Assembly (NCBI GenBank): GCA_020692215.1
Contig: JAIMKW010000004.1
Span: 266,797-330,796 of the forward strand
DNA length: 64,000 bases
Origin: Sandarakinorhabdus sp.
Lineage (GTDB): Bacteria; Pseudomonadota; Alphaproteobacteria; Sphingomonadales; Sphingomonadaceae
Reading direction: 5' to 3'
Of the stretch, positions 1 to 8,120 are shown in pieces (position 1 is the stretch's first letter; every line of letters begins with the position of its first letter). The position numbers were made by a program, and so were the translations under genes. The notes under the pieces were generated by a model. The model did no database searches. It worked only from the letters and a program-made list of their open reading frames with translations, and had not been told where the DNA came from.

Positions 1-338
1 CGGTTGGGCTGGCGGGTGCGATAGCCTTCTGCGTTCACCCAGAAAGGCTCCGACTCGTAGCGGCAGGCGCGCGGCAGCGGCGATGAAAGCGCCAGCCGTG
101 TGTCGGCCCACCAGCGCTCCGTTGGCCCATTCCACCCGAACACTTCCGAAGCAAGGATGGCGCCCTCATCGTCCATCAACGGGTTCTTGCTGGCGATATT
201 GTCAGCAACAGCCACCCGCAGATTCGCCCGTTCCCAGGCGATATCCCGCAGCGCTTCGGCAGCAGGGCGGATATCCTTCACCGAAGTGATGGTCATCCTC
301 GCCAGATCATCCTTCAGGCTGGCTTGACGCTCGCCCAT
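1..338 (-). CDS. N-terminal part of an unrecognised, possibly LuxR-like regulatory protein (runs off left edge)
   Basis: The minus-strand frame is open from an ATG at 338 to the window edge, about 112 codons. A GGGAGAG ribosome binding site lies just upstream of this ATG. The visible part is soluble, begins with a short charged helix, and is rich in Trp and Arg. A segment around residues 85-105 (PRACRYESEPFWVN) vaguely recalls the ligand-binding half of LuxR-type regulators, but the helix-turn-helix that would settle this lies outside the window. It is divergent from the catabolic operon starting at 569, which is the usual place for a pathway regulator. The reading frame is well supported; the regulatory role is inference only. 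Confidence 0.45.
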   Translation of the reverse strand, partial: MGERQASLKDDLARMTITSVKDIRPAAEALRDIAWERANLRVAVADNIASKNPLMDDEGAILASEVFGWNGPTERWWADTRLALSSPLPRACRYESEPFWVNAEGYRTRQPN

Positions 339-568
339 CAATCTCTCCCAACGGCCCTGATTGGCCCATCCCCTTTTGATGCCCCCGCAAGCGTCCCACC
401 CAAAGACACCCCAGGTGAAGCAACACCCCTATTGGATTGAGCGGTGGCGTCCCCCGCACCACGGCTTACTCTGCTTTTGCGTCGCCTGCTTACGCGCGGC
501 GCACCGAATTGCAAGAGGCGCGCCAAAAGCGCCGGGCATGGCGCCGCGGGCGGGTTGGGGAGGAATGA
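339..568. promoter_or_regulatory. divergent intergenic region upstream of the large catabolic operon
   Basis: About 230 bp separate the left-edge minus-strand gene from the first plus-strand gene. No convincing coding frame, tRNA or strong palindrome was seen. The promoters for both directions should lie here. The plus-strand gene is preceded by a GGGGAGGA ribosome binding site at about 557-564. No specific operator could be assigned by eye. Confidence 0.35.
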
Positions 569-793
569 ATGGCTGACGAACTGTGCATAACCTGTCGTTT
601 CTGGACACAGGTCAGGGTCGAAGGGCCCGGTGTGCCCGGCGTTCCGGGCTCGCCGGCCACGGGCACCTGCAAGCGCTATGCGCCCCACCCCAGCGTCGGC
701 ACCGGCCATGCCCATGTGCTTTGGCCGCTGACGGCAGCAGGCGAAGTCTGCGGCGAATGGTCGGCGCGCCGTGCTTCCGCAAAAGCGGCCTGA
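569..793 (+). CDS. small cysteine-containing hypothetical protein, 74 aa
   Basis: A short ORF begins with ATG at 569 behind a good GGGGAGGA site and ends 11 bp before the Rieske oxygenase gene, so it is the likely first gene of the operon. Visible features are a CxxC pair at residues 6-9, a third Cys in a GTCKRYAPHP stretch, and a C-terminal CGEWS. Four cysteines spread this way could bind a metal or an iron-sulfur centre. No signal peptide or membrane segment is present. I do not recognise a named family. Position beside a Rieske system suggests an accessory role, which is inference. Confidence 0.6.
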   Translation: MADELCITCRFWTQVRVEGPGVPGVPGSPATGTCKRYAPHPSVGTGHAHVLWPLTAAGEVCGEWSARRASAKAA

Positions 794-803
794 GGAGAGC
801 GAG

Positions 804-2135
804 ATGGCAACCCGCGACGACATCGAACATTGGAAATCGCTTCCCTTCGTTCGCCTGAACGAGGGGCGCCAGAGCAAGGCCGCTGAAAAGCAGCCCGATC
901 CGGACCTTGGATTCGGCACGATTCCCGCCAGCCGATACACCTCGCCCGCCTTCCACAAGGCCGAATGGGATCGCATGTGGACCAGGGTATGGTTGGTCGG
1001 CGGGCGCGAAGAGCTGATCCCCGACGCCGGGGACTGGATGACCCACACGGTCGGCCCCGAGAATTTCATCTTCGCGCGGCAGGAGGATGGCTCCATCCGC
1101 GGTTTCTTCAACGTCTGTCCGCACCGCGGCAACCGGATCCTGCCAACCGACGGCACAGGCGCGGCGCACAGCTTCAAATGCGGGTACCACCATTGGGAGT
1201 GGGATGTGTCGGGCCAGCATATCCATGTGCCCGATATCGAAACCTTTCCCCAGCTGAACGGCTGCACCCAGCATCTGAAGCAGGTGAAGGTCGACACCTG
1301 GGGCGGCTTCTTCTGGTTCAGCATGAACCCGGATGCCGAGCCGCTGCGCGACTATCTGGGGGTCATCCCGGATCATCTCGATCCCTACCGCTTCGAGGAC
1401 ATGAAGCTGATCGACTGGAAGACGATCGAGTGGGACTGCAACTGGAAGGCCAGCGTCGATGCCTTCAACGAAACCTACCATGTCCAGGGCATCCATCCCG
1501 AGCTTCTGAGCTGGCTTGATGACTGGAATGTCCAGATCGATTGCCTGGGCAGGCACAACCGCTACATCGTGCCCTTCACCACGCCGTCGCCGCGCTATCG
1601 CGATCAGCGCACCCTGTCCGAAGTGATGGTCGGCATGGCCCAGCTGAACGGGCTCGACCCTGCCGATTTCGAGGGCAATCCGCGCGGGCTGCGGCTGGCG
1701 ATCCAGAAGGCCAAACGCGCCAAACAGGATGACAGCATCTATCCCTACAAGGACCTGTCGGACGACCAGCTGAGCGATGACTATCACTACATGATCTTCC
1801 CGAACTTCACGATGAACATCTATGGGGAAACCATGCTGCTATTCGTCAGCCGGCCACACCCGACCGACCCGAACCGCATGTATTACGATCTGATGAACTT
1901 CGCCCATCTGGACAAGGATCAGCCCTATCAGATCCCCGATCACCAGACCTACCGGCACGGCCAGATCTCGCTCGGCCTCGTGCTCGATCAGGATGCCCAC
2001 AACCTGCCGCTTGTGCAGGCTGGCATGAACAGCAGCGCCTATGATGGCCTGATCCTGGGCACACAGGAACTGCGCATCCGCCACTTCCACAAGACCCTGA
2101 TGGACTATGTCGGAGCCGATGTTGACGCAGACTGA
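804..2135 (+). CDS. Rieske non-heme iron ring-hydroxylating oxygenase, alpha subunit
   Basis: The 443-aa protein has the two domains of a Rieske oxygenase large subunit. The 2Fe-2S ligands are C105 and H107 (CPHRG) and C126 and H129 (CGYHH). The mononuclear iron site is at about 219-231, with H226 and H231 spaced five apart and E223 where many relatives use Asp. ATG 804 is chosen over an upstream in-frame ATG at 771 because a GAGGAGAG site sits directly before it. The protein would activate O2 to hydroxylate a ring or alkyl carbon, fed by the ferredoxin encoded next. No beta subunit gene is adjacent, suggesting an alpha-only trimer. The substrate is unknown; the cluster suggests a cyclic terpenoid- or steroid-like compound. 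Confidence 0.93.
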   Translation: MATRDDIEHWKSLPFVRLNEGRQSKAAEKQPDPDLGFGTIPASRYTSPAFHKAEWDRMWTRVWLVGGREELIPDAGDWMTHTVGPENFIFARQEDGSIRGFFNVCPHRGNRILPTDGTGAAHSFKCGYHHWEWDVSGQHIHVPDIETFPQLNGCTQHLKQVKVDTWGGFFWFSMNPDAEPLRDYLGVIPDHLDPYRFEDMKLIDWKTIEWDCNWKASVDAFNETYHVQGIHPELLSWLDDWNVQIDCLGRHNRYIVPFTTPSPRYRDQRTLSEVMVGMAQLNGLDPADFEGNPRGLRLAIQKAKRAKQDDSIYPYKDLSDDQLSDDYHYMIFPNFTMNIYGETMLLFVSRPHPTDPNRMYYDLMNFAHLDKDQPYQIPDHQTYRHGQISLGLVLDQDAHNLPLVQAGMNSSAYDGLILGTQELRIRHFHKTLMDYVGADVDAD

Positions 2136-2445
2136 AGCCGGCTTCCAACCTGCTGGCCCAGCCAATCTTGCACTCGGCAAGTCCGAGGTGCGGACGGTTG
2201 CCGGGCGCGAGATGCTCGTGGCGCGCGGGCAGGACGGCATCTATTATGCGGTCGCCAGCCAGTGCAGCCACGCGGCCCTGTCGCTGGAGGGCGGCCGCAT
2301 CCGCGGCACCTCTGTTGTGTGCCCGCATCATGGCGCGCGCTTCTGCCTGAAAACGGGAAAGGTGCTGGGTCCGCCCGCGCATGAAGGGATCGTCGCCTAT
2401 CCGACCCGCGTTGAGGAAAACGAGGTGATGATATGGCCGCTGTAG
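2107..2445 (+). CDS. Rieske-type 2Fe-2S ferredoxin
   Basis: A 112-aa protein with a complete Rieske cluster motif: CSHA in the middle and CPHHG about 16 residues later. Its size and motif match ferredoxin components of ring-hydroxylating oxygenases, and it overlaps the end of the oxygenase gene, pointing to translational coupling. It would pass electrons to the oxygenase Rieske centre. No obvious dedicated ferredoxin reductase gene was seen in the operon, so that partner may be encoded elsewhere. An alternative start at ATG 2119 is preceded by CGGAG but with very short spacing. Confidence 0.9.
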   Translation: MSEPMLTQTEAGFQPAGPANLALGKSEVRTVAGREMLVARGQDGIYYAVASQCSHAALSLEGGRIRGTSVVCPHHGARFCLKTGKVLGPPAHEGIVAYPTRVEENEVMIWPL

Positions 2446-3203
2446 CCGCAGATCCATCTTCTGCGCCGTCGGCCGCGCTTGCCGGAAAGGTGGCCCTGGT
2501 AACGGGCGCTGCATCGGGGATCGGCGCCGCCATCATGGCCCTGTTCGAGCGTGAGGGCGCGAATGTGCTGGGAACCGACATCCGCGCATCGGGCAGCCTG
2601 TTCCAGCACGACGTGACCGACGAAGCGCAGTGGGATGCAGCGATTGCCGAATGTGTTGCCCGCTTCGGCCGGCTGGATATCCTCGTCTCCAATGCCGGAA
2701 CCGCGCAGGCCGGGCCGATCGTCGATCTCGATCTTGCGGTGTTCCGCGAACAGGCGCGCGTGCATGTGGAAGGCGCGTTTCTGGGAATCAAGGCCGCCGT
2801 TGCCCAGATGCGCAAACAACATGCGCCAGCGCGGGGCAGCATCATCACCATCGCCTCGGTGGCGGGGCTGAAGCCCATCATGCAGACAACCGCCTACGGC
2901 ACGGCAAAGGCCGCGCTCATCAACATGACAAGGGCAATCGGTGTCGAAGTCGGCCGCAAGGGGGATCTCATCCGCCTCAACGCCATCTGCCCCGGCGGCA
3001 CGAAAACCGCGATGACCCTGGCCCTGTTCGACGAAAGCTACTGGGCCGACGCATCCAACTTCGCCGACATGCCGTTGAAAGACTATTGCCGGCCCGAGGA
3101 TATCGCCGAAGCAGCCCTCTATCTCGCGTCCGACGCAGCCGAATTCGTGACCGCCAGCCACCTCACGGTCGATGGCGGCTGGCTTCTGAGCGACCGCATA
3201 TGA
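2433..3203 (+). CDS. short-chain dehydrogenase/reductase (SDR)
   Basis: A classical SDR of 256 aa. The cofactor motif TGAASGIG lies near residues 25-32, and the catalytic Ser and YGTAK motif lie in the TIASVAG...AYGTAK stretch. The C-terminus ends in the usual VDGGW. The start overlaps the ferredoxin stop by 13 bp and its own stop overlaps the next start (ATGA), so it belongs to the same transcript. It probably oxidises or reduces a hydroxyl/ketone formed after oxygenation, such as a dihydrodiol or ring alcohol. Family is certain; substrate is not readable from sequence. Confidence 0.9.
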   Translation: MAAVAADPSSAPSAALAGKVALVTGAASGIGAAIMALFEREGANVLGTDIRASGSLFQHDVTDEAQWDAAIAECVARFGRLDILVSNAGTAQAGPIVDLDLAVFREQARVHVEGAFLGIKAAVAQMRKQHAPARGSIITIASVAGLKPIMQTTAYGTAKAALINMTRAIGVEVGRKGDLIRLNAICPGGTKTAMTLALFDESYWADASNFADMPLKDYCRPEDIAEAALYLASDAAEFVTASHLTVDGGWLLSDRI

Positions 3204-3955
3204 ACAAGCCTGTCGCCCTGGTAACCGGAGCCACATCCGGCATCGGTCGCGAAGGCGCGCTCTGGCTCGCCCGCGATGGGTTCCACATTGTTGCGGCCGG
3301 CCGCAACGCCGGGCGTGGCGCTGCAACCGTAGCTGCGATCGAGGCCGAAGGCGGCACCGCCGAATTCGCCGCCTTCGATATCACCGCCGAGGCCGACTGG
3401 GAGCGGGTGACAACCGATATCGCGGCCCGCCACGGGCGGCTCGATGCGCTGGTCAACTGCGGCGGCGCTTTCTTCTCCAGGCCGCTTCCCGAAACCAGCC
3501 TCGCCGCGTTTCGCAACCTTTGGGAAACCGATGTCGAATCGGTGGTGCTGGGCACCAAATATGGCCTTCGCACGATGGGCAGAACCAGGTCCGCCGGTTC
3601 CATCATCAACGTCTCGTCGCTCGCCGGACTGATCGGGCTGGAAGATTGCTCGGCCTATTGCGCAGCCAAGGCCGCCGTCACCCACTTCTCCAAGATCGCA
3701 GCGGTGGAAGGCGGTGGTTTCGATCCGCCGATCCGCGTCAACAGCCTGAACCCCGGTGTCATCTACACCGAGATGATCACCGGCGCTTATGGCGATACCG
3801 ATGCGATCAAGGCCTTTGTGAAGGATGGCAATGCGCTGAACATGCTGGGCGAAGCCCGGCACATCGCCGCCGCCATCGCCTGGCTCGCCGGGCCGCGCAG
3901 CCGCATGGTGACGGGCACGGCCCATGTCGTCGATGGCGGGCGCGGCAGCGACTGA
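3200..3955 (+). CDS. short-chain dehydrogenase/reductase (SDR)
   Basis: A second SDR, 251 aa, begins at ATG 3200 in an ATGA overlap with the preceding gene. It has TGATSGIG at the N-terminus, Ser and YCAAK as catalytic residues, and a VVDGGRG end. It is clearly distinct from the first SDR, so the pair probably acts on different intermediates or different hydroxyl groups of the same molecule. The family is secure from motifs; the reaction is inferred only from operon position. Confidence 0.9.
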   Translation: MNKPVALVTGATSGIGREGALWLARDGFHIVAAGRNAGRGAATVAAIEAEGGTAEFAAFDITAEADWERVTTDIAARHGRLDALVNCGGAFFSRPLPETSLAAFRNLWETDVESVVLGTKYGLRTMGRTRSAGSIINVSSLAGLIGLEDCSAYCAAKAAVTHFSKIAAVEGGGFDPPIRVNSLNPGVIYTEMITGAYGDTDAIKAFVKDGNALNMLGEARHIAAAIAWLAGPRSRMVTGTAHVVDGGRGSD

Positions 3956-3980
3956 CAACAGGGAAGCAGGAGCGACCGGG

Positions 3981-4991
3981 ATGAAGACACGCAAGCGATT
4001 CACGCTGGCCCGGCGGCCTGCGGGCACCCCGGTTGCGGCAGATTTCCGGCTGGTGCAAGAGGCGTTCCCGGAGCTTGAAGAGGGCCAGTTCCTGATCGAA
4101 AACCGCTATGCCTCGCTCGATCCGGCGATCCGCGGATGGCTGGATGATGCGCCCAGCTACATGCCGCCCGTGCCGCTGGGCGAAGCGGTGCGCGCCACCA
4201 CTGTTGGCGTTGTCGCCCAAAGCCGCAATCCCGATTTTCCGGTCGGCCAGTGGGTGCTCGGTCTCAATGCCATCGAAACCCACAGCCTGGGCGTGGCAGG
4301 CGGCTTCACCGGCCCGATCGACCCCATGATCGTGCCGTCACCCACCAATTTCCTGTCCGTTCTGGGCGCTGTGGGCATGACCGCCTATTTCGGCCTCCTC
4401 GAAGTCGGCCAGCCAAGGCCGGGCGAAACGCTTCTGGTATCGGGTGCGGCTGGTGCTGTCGGAAGCCTCGTCGGCCAGATCGGCAAGCTCAAGGGGCTGC
4501 GCGCCATCGGGATCGCCGGCGGCGCGGAAAAATGCCGCCGCCTCACCGAACGCTATGGCTTCGATGCTGCAATTGATTACCGCGGCAAGACAGTCGACCA
4601 GCTGGAAGCCGAGATCCGCGCCCTGGCGCCCGATGGGGTCGATGTGGTGTTTGAAAATGTCGGCGGCGCCTGCCTCGATGCAGCGCTGATGAACCTGCGG
4701 CATGGCAGCCGGGTGGCCCTGTGCGGCCTGATTTCCGAATATAACAGCCCCGAGAAGATTGGCGCGCGAAACCTGTGGCAGCTCATCGTGCACTCCGCGC
4801 GGATCGAAGGGCTGCTGGTGCGCGATTATCTCCCGCGCTTTGCCGAGGGCGGGGCACAGATGGCGGAATGGGTGATGGCCGGAAAGCTGGTGATCGATGA
4901 ACATGTGGATGAAGGCATCGAAAAGGCCTTCCCCGCCTTCATGCGCCTGTTCGAGGGCTCGAACGACGGCAAGATGATCCTGAAGCTGTGA
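3981..4991 (+). CDS. zinc-independent MDR oxidoreductase, CurA/PTGR (leukotriene B4 12-hydroxydehydrogenase) type
   Basis: The 336-aa protein belongs to the medium-chain reductases that reduce alpha,beta-unsaturated ketones with NADPH. The YASLDPAIRGWL segment near residue 50 is typical of the CurA/PTGR1 group. The nucleotide-binding loop VSGAAGAVGSLVGQ is near residue 160. No catalytic zinc ligands are visible. The start is ATG 3981 with CAGGAG eight bases upstream. It overlaps the next gene (GTGA). A plausible job is saturating an enone produced by the neighbouring SDRs and oxygenases; this is inference. Confidence 0.88.
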   Translation: MKTRKRFTLARRPAGTPVAADFRLVQEAFPELEEGQFLIENRYASLDPAIRGWLDDAPSYMPPVPLGEAVRATTVGVVAQSRNPDFPVGQWVLGLNAIETHSLGVAGGFTGPIDPMIVPSPTNFLSVLGAVGMTAYFGLLEVGQPRPGETLLVSGAAGAVGSLVGQIGKLKGLRAIGIAGGAEKCRRLTERYGFDAAIDYRGKTVDQLEAEIRALAPDGVDVVFENVGGACLDAALMNLRHGSRVALCGLISEYNSPEKIGARNLWQLIVHSARIEGLLVRDYLPRFAEGGAQMAEWVMAGKLVIDEHVDEGIEKAFPAFMRLFEGSNDGKMILKL

Positions 4992-5695
4992 GGCTCGCGG
5001 GGAAACGGGCGCTGGTGACGGGTGCCGCATCCGGCATCGGCCAGGCGATCGCAGCGCGCCTTGCGGCCGATGGCGCAGCCGTCCTCACTGCAGACCGTGC
5101 GCCGGGAACCGATGTCACGCTCGATGTGTCTGCGCCTGAAAGCCCGGCTGCTCTCATCACGGCGTGCCAACAGCAGATGGGCGGGCTCGATATCCTGGTC
5201 GCCAACGCCGGCGTATCCGCCTTCGAGATGCTGGAGGGCCACAGCGATGCCGTGTGGAACAGCACCCTCTCCATCAATCTCGATTCGGTGTTCCGGCTGT
5301 GCCGGGAAGCAATTCCGCTGCTCAAATTGTCCGGGCAGGCGCGCATCATCACCATCGGCTCGGTGATGTCCACGTTCGGGGAAGCCGGAATGGCGGCCTA
5401 TGCGGCTGCAAAGCATGGCGTTCTGGGCCTTACGCGCGCGATGGCGATCGAGCTGGGGCCGCATGGCATCACCGCCAACTGCATCCAGCCGGGCGCGATT
5501 CTCACGGGCATCACAAGGCCCGCCTTTGCGGCAAATCCGGCCTTTGGCGACTATTGGGTTGAGAAGTCGGCCCTGAAGCGGCTAGGCGAGCCGGACGACA
5601 TAGCGGCCGTCGCCGCTTTCCTCGCTTCAAACGACAGCCGGTTCATGACCGGCGCCACCCTTGTCGTCGATGGCGGGGCAACAGCACATCCATAG
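4988..5695 (+). CDS. short-chain dehydrogenase/reductase (SDR), GTG start
   Basis: A 235-aa SDR starts at GTG 4988, overlapping the previous stop codon by three bases. It carries TGAASGIG, a Ser in TIGSVMS, and the YAAAK motif, and ends with VVDGG. At 235 aa it is a little shorter than the other SDRs here, mostly at the N-terminus, where the protein begins almost directly with the first beta strand. It is the third SDR in a row in this operon. Substrate unknown. Confidence 0.88.
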   Translation: MRLAGKRALVTGAASGIGQAIAARLAADGAAVLTADRAPGTDVTLDVSAPESPAALITACQQQMGGLDILVANAGVSAFEMLEGHSDAVWNSTLSINLDSVFRLCREAIPLLKLSGQARIITIGSVMSTFGEAGMAAYAAAKHGVLGLTRAMAIELGPHGITANCIQPGAILTGITRPAFAANPAFGDYWVEKSALKRLGEPDDIAAVAAFLASNDSRFMTGATLVVDGGATAHP

Positions 5696-5702
5696 GAACA
5701 CC

Positions 5703-6104
5703 ATGAAAGCCACCCATATTGTCCTCCAGTTCATCGATCATCTGAATGCCATGCGCCTCGATGATGCCTGGGCGCTTCTGTCCCCCGAAGTCGTCTATCA
5801 CAACATCCCCATGGCCCCGGTGGTCGGCCCGGCGGGCGTGCAAGCCGTGTTCGACCAGATTTCGTTCGAGGCGATGGACTGGATCGTCCATGCCATCGCC
5901 GAATGCAGCGCCCAGGTCGAAGGCGGCCCGGATTGCGCCTGCCAGGTGCTGACCGAGCGGACCGACCGGTTCCGGCTGAAGGGCGGCCGATGGGTCGAGC
6001 TTCGCGTCATGGGCAATTTCGAAGTCGTCGAAGGGCGGATCACCGCCTGGCGCGATTATTTTGATCTCGGCCAGTGGATGGCACAGATGGCGCCACTGGC
6101 TTGA
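5703..6104 (+). CDS. limonene-1,2-epoxide hydrolase-like / SnoaL-fold protein
   Basis: The 133-aa protein has the cone-shaped NTF2/SnoaL fold expected for limonene-1,2-epoxide hydrolase. All five residues known for catalysis there have counterparts with matching spacing: Y32 and N34 (VYHNIPM), R86 and D88 (ERTDR), and D118 (AWRDYF). ATG 5703 has an AGGAA site just upstream. With a P450 gene two genes downstream, this enzyme could open an epoxide to a diol. Other SnoaL-fold proteins are cyclases or isomerases, but the intact catalytic set favours a hydrolase. Confidence 0.8.
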   Translation: MKATHIVLQFIDHLNAMRLDDAWALLSPEVVYHNIPMAPVVGPAGVQAVFDQISFEAMDWIVHAIAECSAQVEGGPDCACQVLTERTDRFRLKGGRWVELRVMGNFEVVEGRITAWRDYFDLGQWMAQMAPLA

Positions 6105-6730
6105 GCCGGCCCGGCGGCCGCCGTCAGCACAAGCGCGCCCAGGCGCCCCACCCGCAATCCGATGCCGTTCATCGGCCCGTGCTTTCGTGCGGCGATGTCC
6201 GCCTTGTTCCGCTGACCGAATGCTATCGGGAAGCGCTGCGCGCTATTTGCGCCGAAGATCAGGACATCTGGGACATCTATTCCTACTCGTTGCTGGGTGA
6301 GGGCTTCGACGATTTCTGGGGCCATGCGCTGTCGGTCGAGCTGTTCTGGGCCATCCTGCACGAAAACAGCCTTGTTGGTTGCTCGGCCATCGTGCCCGAT
6401 GAGCGCGCACCAGGCGTCGTCGAAATCGGCGGCACCTATCTGGCGCCCTGTGCCCGCGGAACCGGGCTCAACCGGATCGTGAAGTGGCTGATGCTCACCC
6501 AGGCCTTCGCCTTCGGGGCGCACCGTGTGGAATTCCGGGTCGATGCGCGCAACCTGCGCAGCCGCGCGGCGGTGGCCGGCATCGGCGCAATCGAGGAAGG
6601 CGTGCTCAGGCGGCACAAGATGACCCACACCGGCCATGTCCGCGATACCCATGTCTTTGCCATAACCGATCTTGACTGGCCCGCGGTGGAAGCCCGGATC
6701 AGGCCAGAACAGGGCGCCGGCAGGGCCTGA
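6074..6730 (+). CDS. GNAT-family N-acetyltransferase (RimL-like)
   Basis: The sequence matches the RimJ/RimL type of GNAT fold, with a GTYLAPCARGTGLNRIVKWL stretch that resembles the acetyl-CoA binding R/Q-x-x-G-x-G/A loop. The first 35 residues from ATG 6074 are low-complexity and overlap the previous gene by 31 bp, so the true start may be an internal GTG near 6178. The acceptor is unknown. Such a gene inside a catabolic operon could detoxify an amine or modify a small molecule, but nothing in the sequence decides this. Confidence 0.72.
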   Translation: MDGTDGATGLSRPGGRRQHKRAQAPHPQSDAVHRPVLSCGDVRLVPLTECYREALRAICAEDQDIWDIYSYSLLGEGFDDFWGHALSVELFWAILHENSLVGCSAIVPDERAPGVVEIGGTYLAPCARGTGLNRIVKWLMLTQAFAFGAHRVEFRVDARNLRSRAAVAGIGAIEEGVLRRHKMTHTGHVRDTHVFAITDLDWPAVEARIRPEQGAGRA

Positions 6731-6833
6731 ACAGGCCACCCTGTCCAACACTCCAGCCTGTCACTTTCATGTGTCGGGAAGCGGGCAATCCGGGCGTAGA
6801 TTCAGCCGCATGAAACCGCGTGGGGGGACTCCA

Positions 6834-8120
6834 ATGAAAACAGTGCTGCCGCCCGGCAATCCATTCGCGCCCGAAACCCTTTCCGATCCCTGGGCCTTCT
6901 ATGCTGCGGCGCACAGGATTGCGCCGGCCTTTGCCCTTCCCGGCACGCCGATCACCTATGTCATCGGCTATGATGCCGTCGTCGATGCCGTTGGCCGGGT
7001 CGAGGAATTTTCCAATGCGTTCGGCACCGATCTTGCCGGGGCCCGCAGCCAGGACCCTGAAGTGACGGCGATCCTCGAAACCGGCTGGCCGGCGGTCGAT
7101 ACGATGCTGACCGCCGATCCGCCGGTTCACACGCGCTACCGCAAGCTGGTGAATCTCGCCTTCTCGATGAAGAAGGTGGAGGCTCTGGAGGCCCGCATCC
7201 GCGAAATCGTGGTCCAGCTGATCGCGGCGATGGAGGCGAAAGCCGCGCGCGGCGAAACGGTGGACTTCGTGGCGGATTTCGCAATCCCCCTGCCAGTCGC
7301 GGTGATTGCATCGGAAATCGGGATGCAGGGCTCAACCGATGTGCTCACCGTGAAGCGCTGGTCCGATGCATTCGCGGACCGCCTGGGCCAGATGATCCCA
7401 CGAGAGCGCGAGCTGGAATGCGCGCGGGAAGTGGTGGAGTTCCAGCGCCACTCCAAGGTGCTGATCGACGAACGCCGCGCCAACCCCACGGGCGACTTGC
7501 TGAGCGATCTTGTCCACGCCTCCGTCGATGGCGAAAAGCCGCTTGATGATGCCGAAATCATGTCGGTGCTCCAGCAGCTCATGGTGGCGGGAAACGAAAC
7601 CACCACCTCCACGCTTGCAGCCGGCCTGTTGAACCTGATCCAGAACCCCGAAGCGCTCGCCCGGGTGCAGAACGACCCGGCGATGATCCCCAACATGGTG
7701 GAGGAAATGCTGCGGTTGGAAACCCCAACCTCGGGCATGTGGCGCGTGGTGAAGCGCGATACCGAAATCGCCGGCATTCCGGTGAAGGCAGGCACGATGC
7801 TGATGCTGCGCTATGCGGCCGCCAACCGCGATCCATCCAGGTTCGATAACCCCGATGCCTTCCTGCCCGACCGCAAGAACGCCCGCACCCACCTCGCCTT
7901 CGGGCGGGGAATTCACATGTGCGTTGGCAACATGCTGTCCAGAAAAGAGCTTGCGGTGGCCTTTCAGGAACTGCTCGCCCGGCTCGACAGCTTCGCGCTC
8001 GCGCCCGGCGCGCAGCTGGTGTGGAAGCCGAACATGCTGCTGCGCGGGCTGTCGGGCCTGCCGATAACCTTCACGGCGCGAACCGGTGCGCCACAGACCG
8101 GGGCGGAACAGGCAGCATGA
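6834..8120 (+). CDS. cytochrome P450 monooxygenase
   Basis: A 428-aa soluble bacterial P450. The I-helix oxygen-activation motif AGNETT is at residues 252-257, ExxR is E291-R294, and the heme loop FGRGIHMCVG is at 356-365 with C363 as thiolate ligand. ATG 6834 is preceded by GGGGGA; a second in-frame ATG at 6810 lacks such a site. About 100 bp separate it from the GNAT gene, so an internal promoter is possible. No P450 ferredoxin gene is adjacent. It would hydroxylate or epoxidise the operon substrate. It overlaps the next gene by ATGA. Confidence 0.95.
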   Translation: MKTVLPPGNPFAPETLSDPWAFYAAAHRIAPAFALPGTPITYVIGYDAVVDAVGRVEEFSNAFGTDLAGARSQDPEVTAILETGWPAVDTMLTADPPVHTRYRKLVNLAFSMKKVEALEARIREIVVQLIAAMEAKAARGETVDFVADFAIPLPVAVIASEIGMQGSTDVLTVKRWSDAFADRLGQMIPRERELECAREVVEFQRHSKVLIDERRANPTGDLLSDLVHASVDGEKPLDDAEIMSVLQQLMVAGNETTTSTLAAGLLNLIQNPEALARVQNDPAMIPNMVEEMLRLETPTSGMWRVVKRDTEIAGIPVKAGTMLMLRYAAANRDPSRFDNPDAFLPDRKNARTHLAFGRGIHMCVGNMLSRKELAVAFQELLARLDSFALAPGAQLVWKPNMLLRGLSGLPITFTARTGAPQTGAEQAA

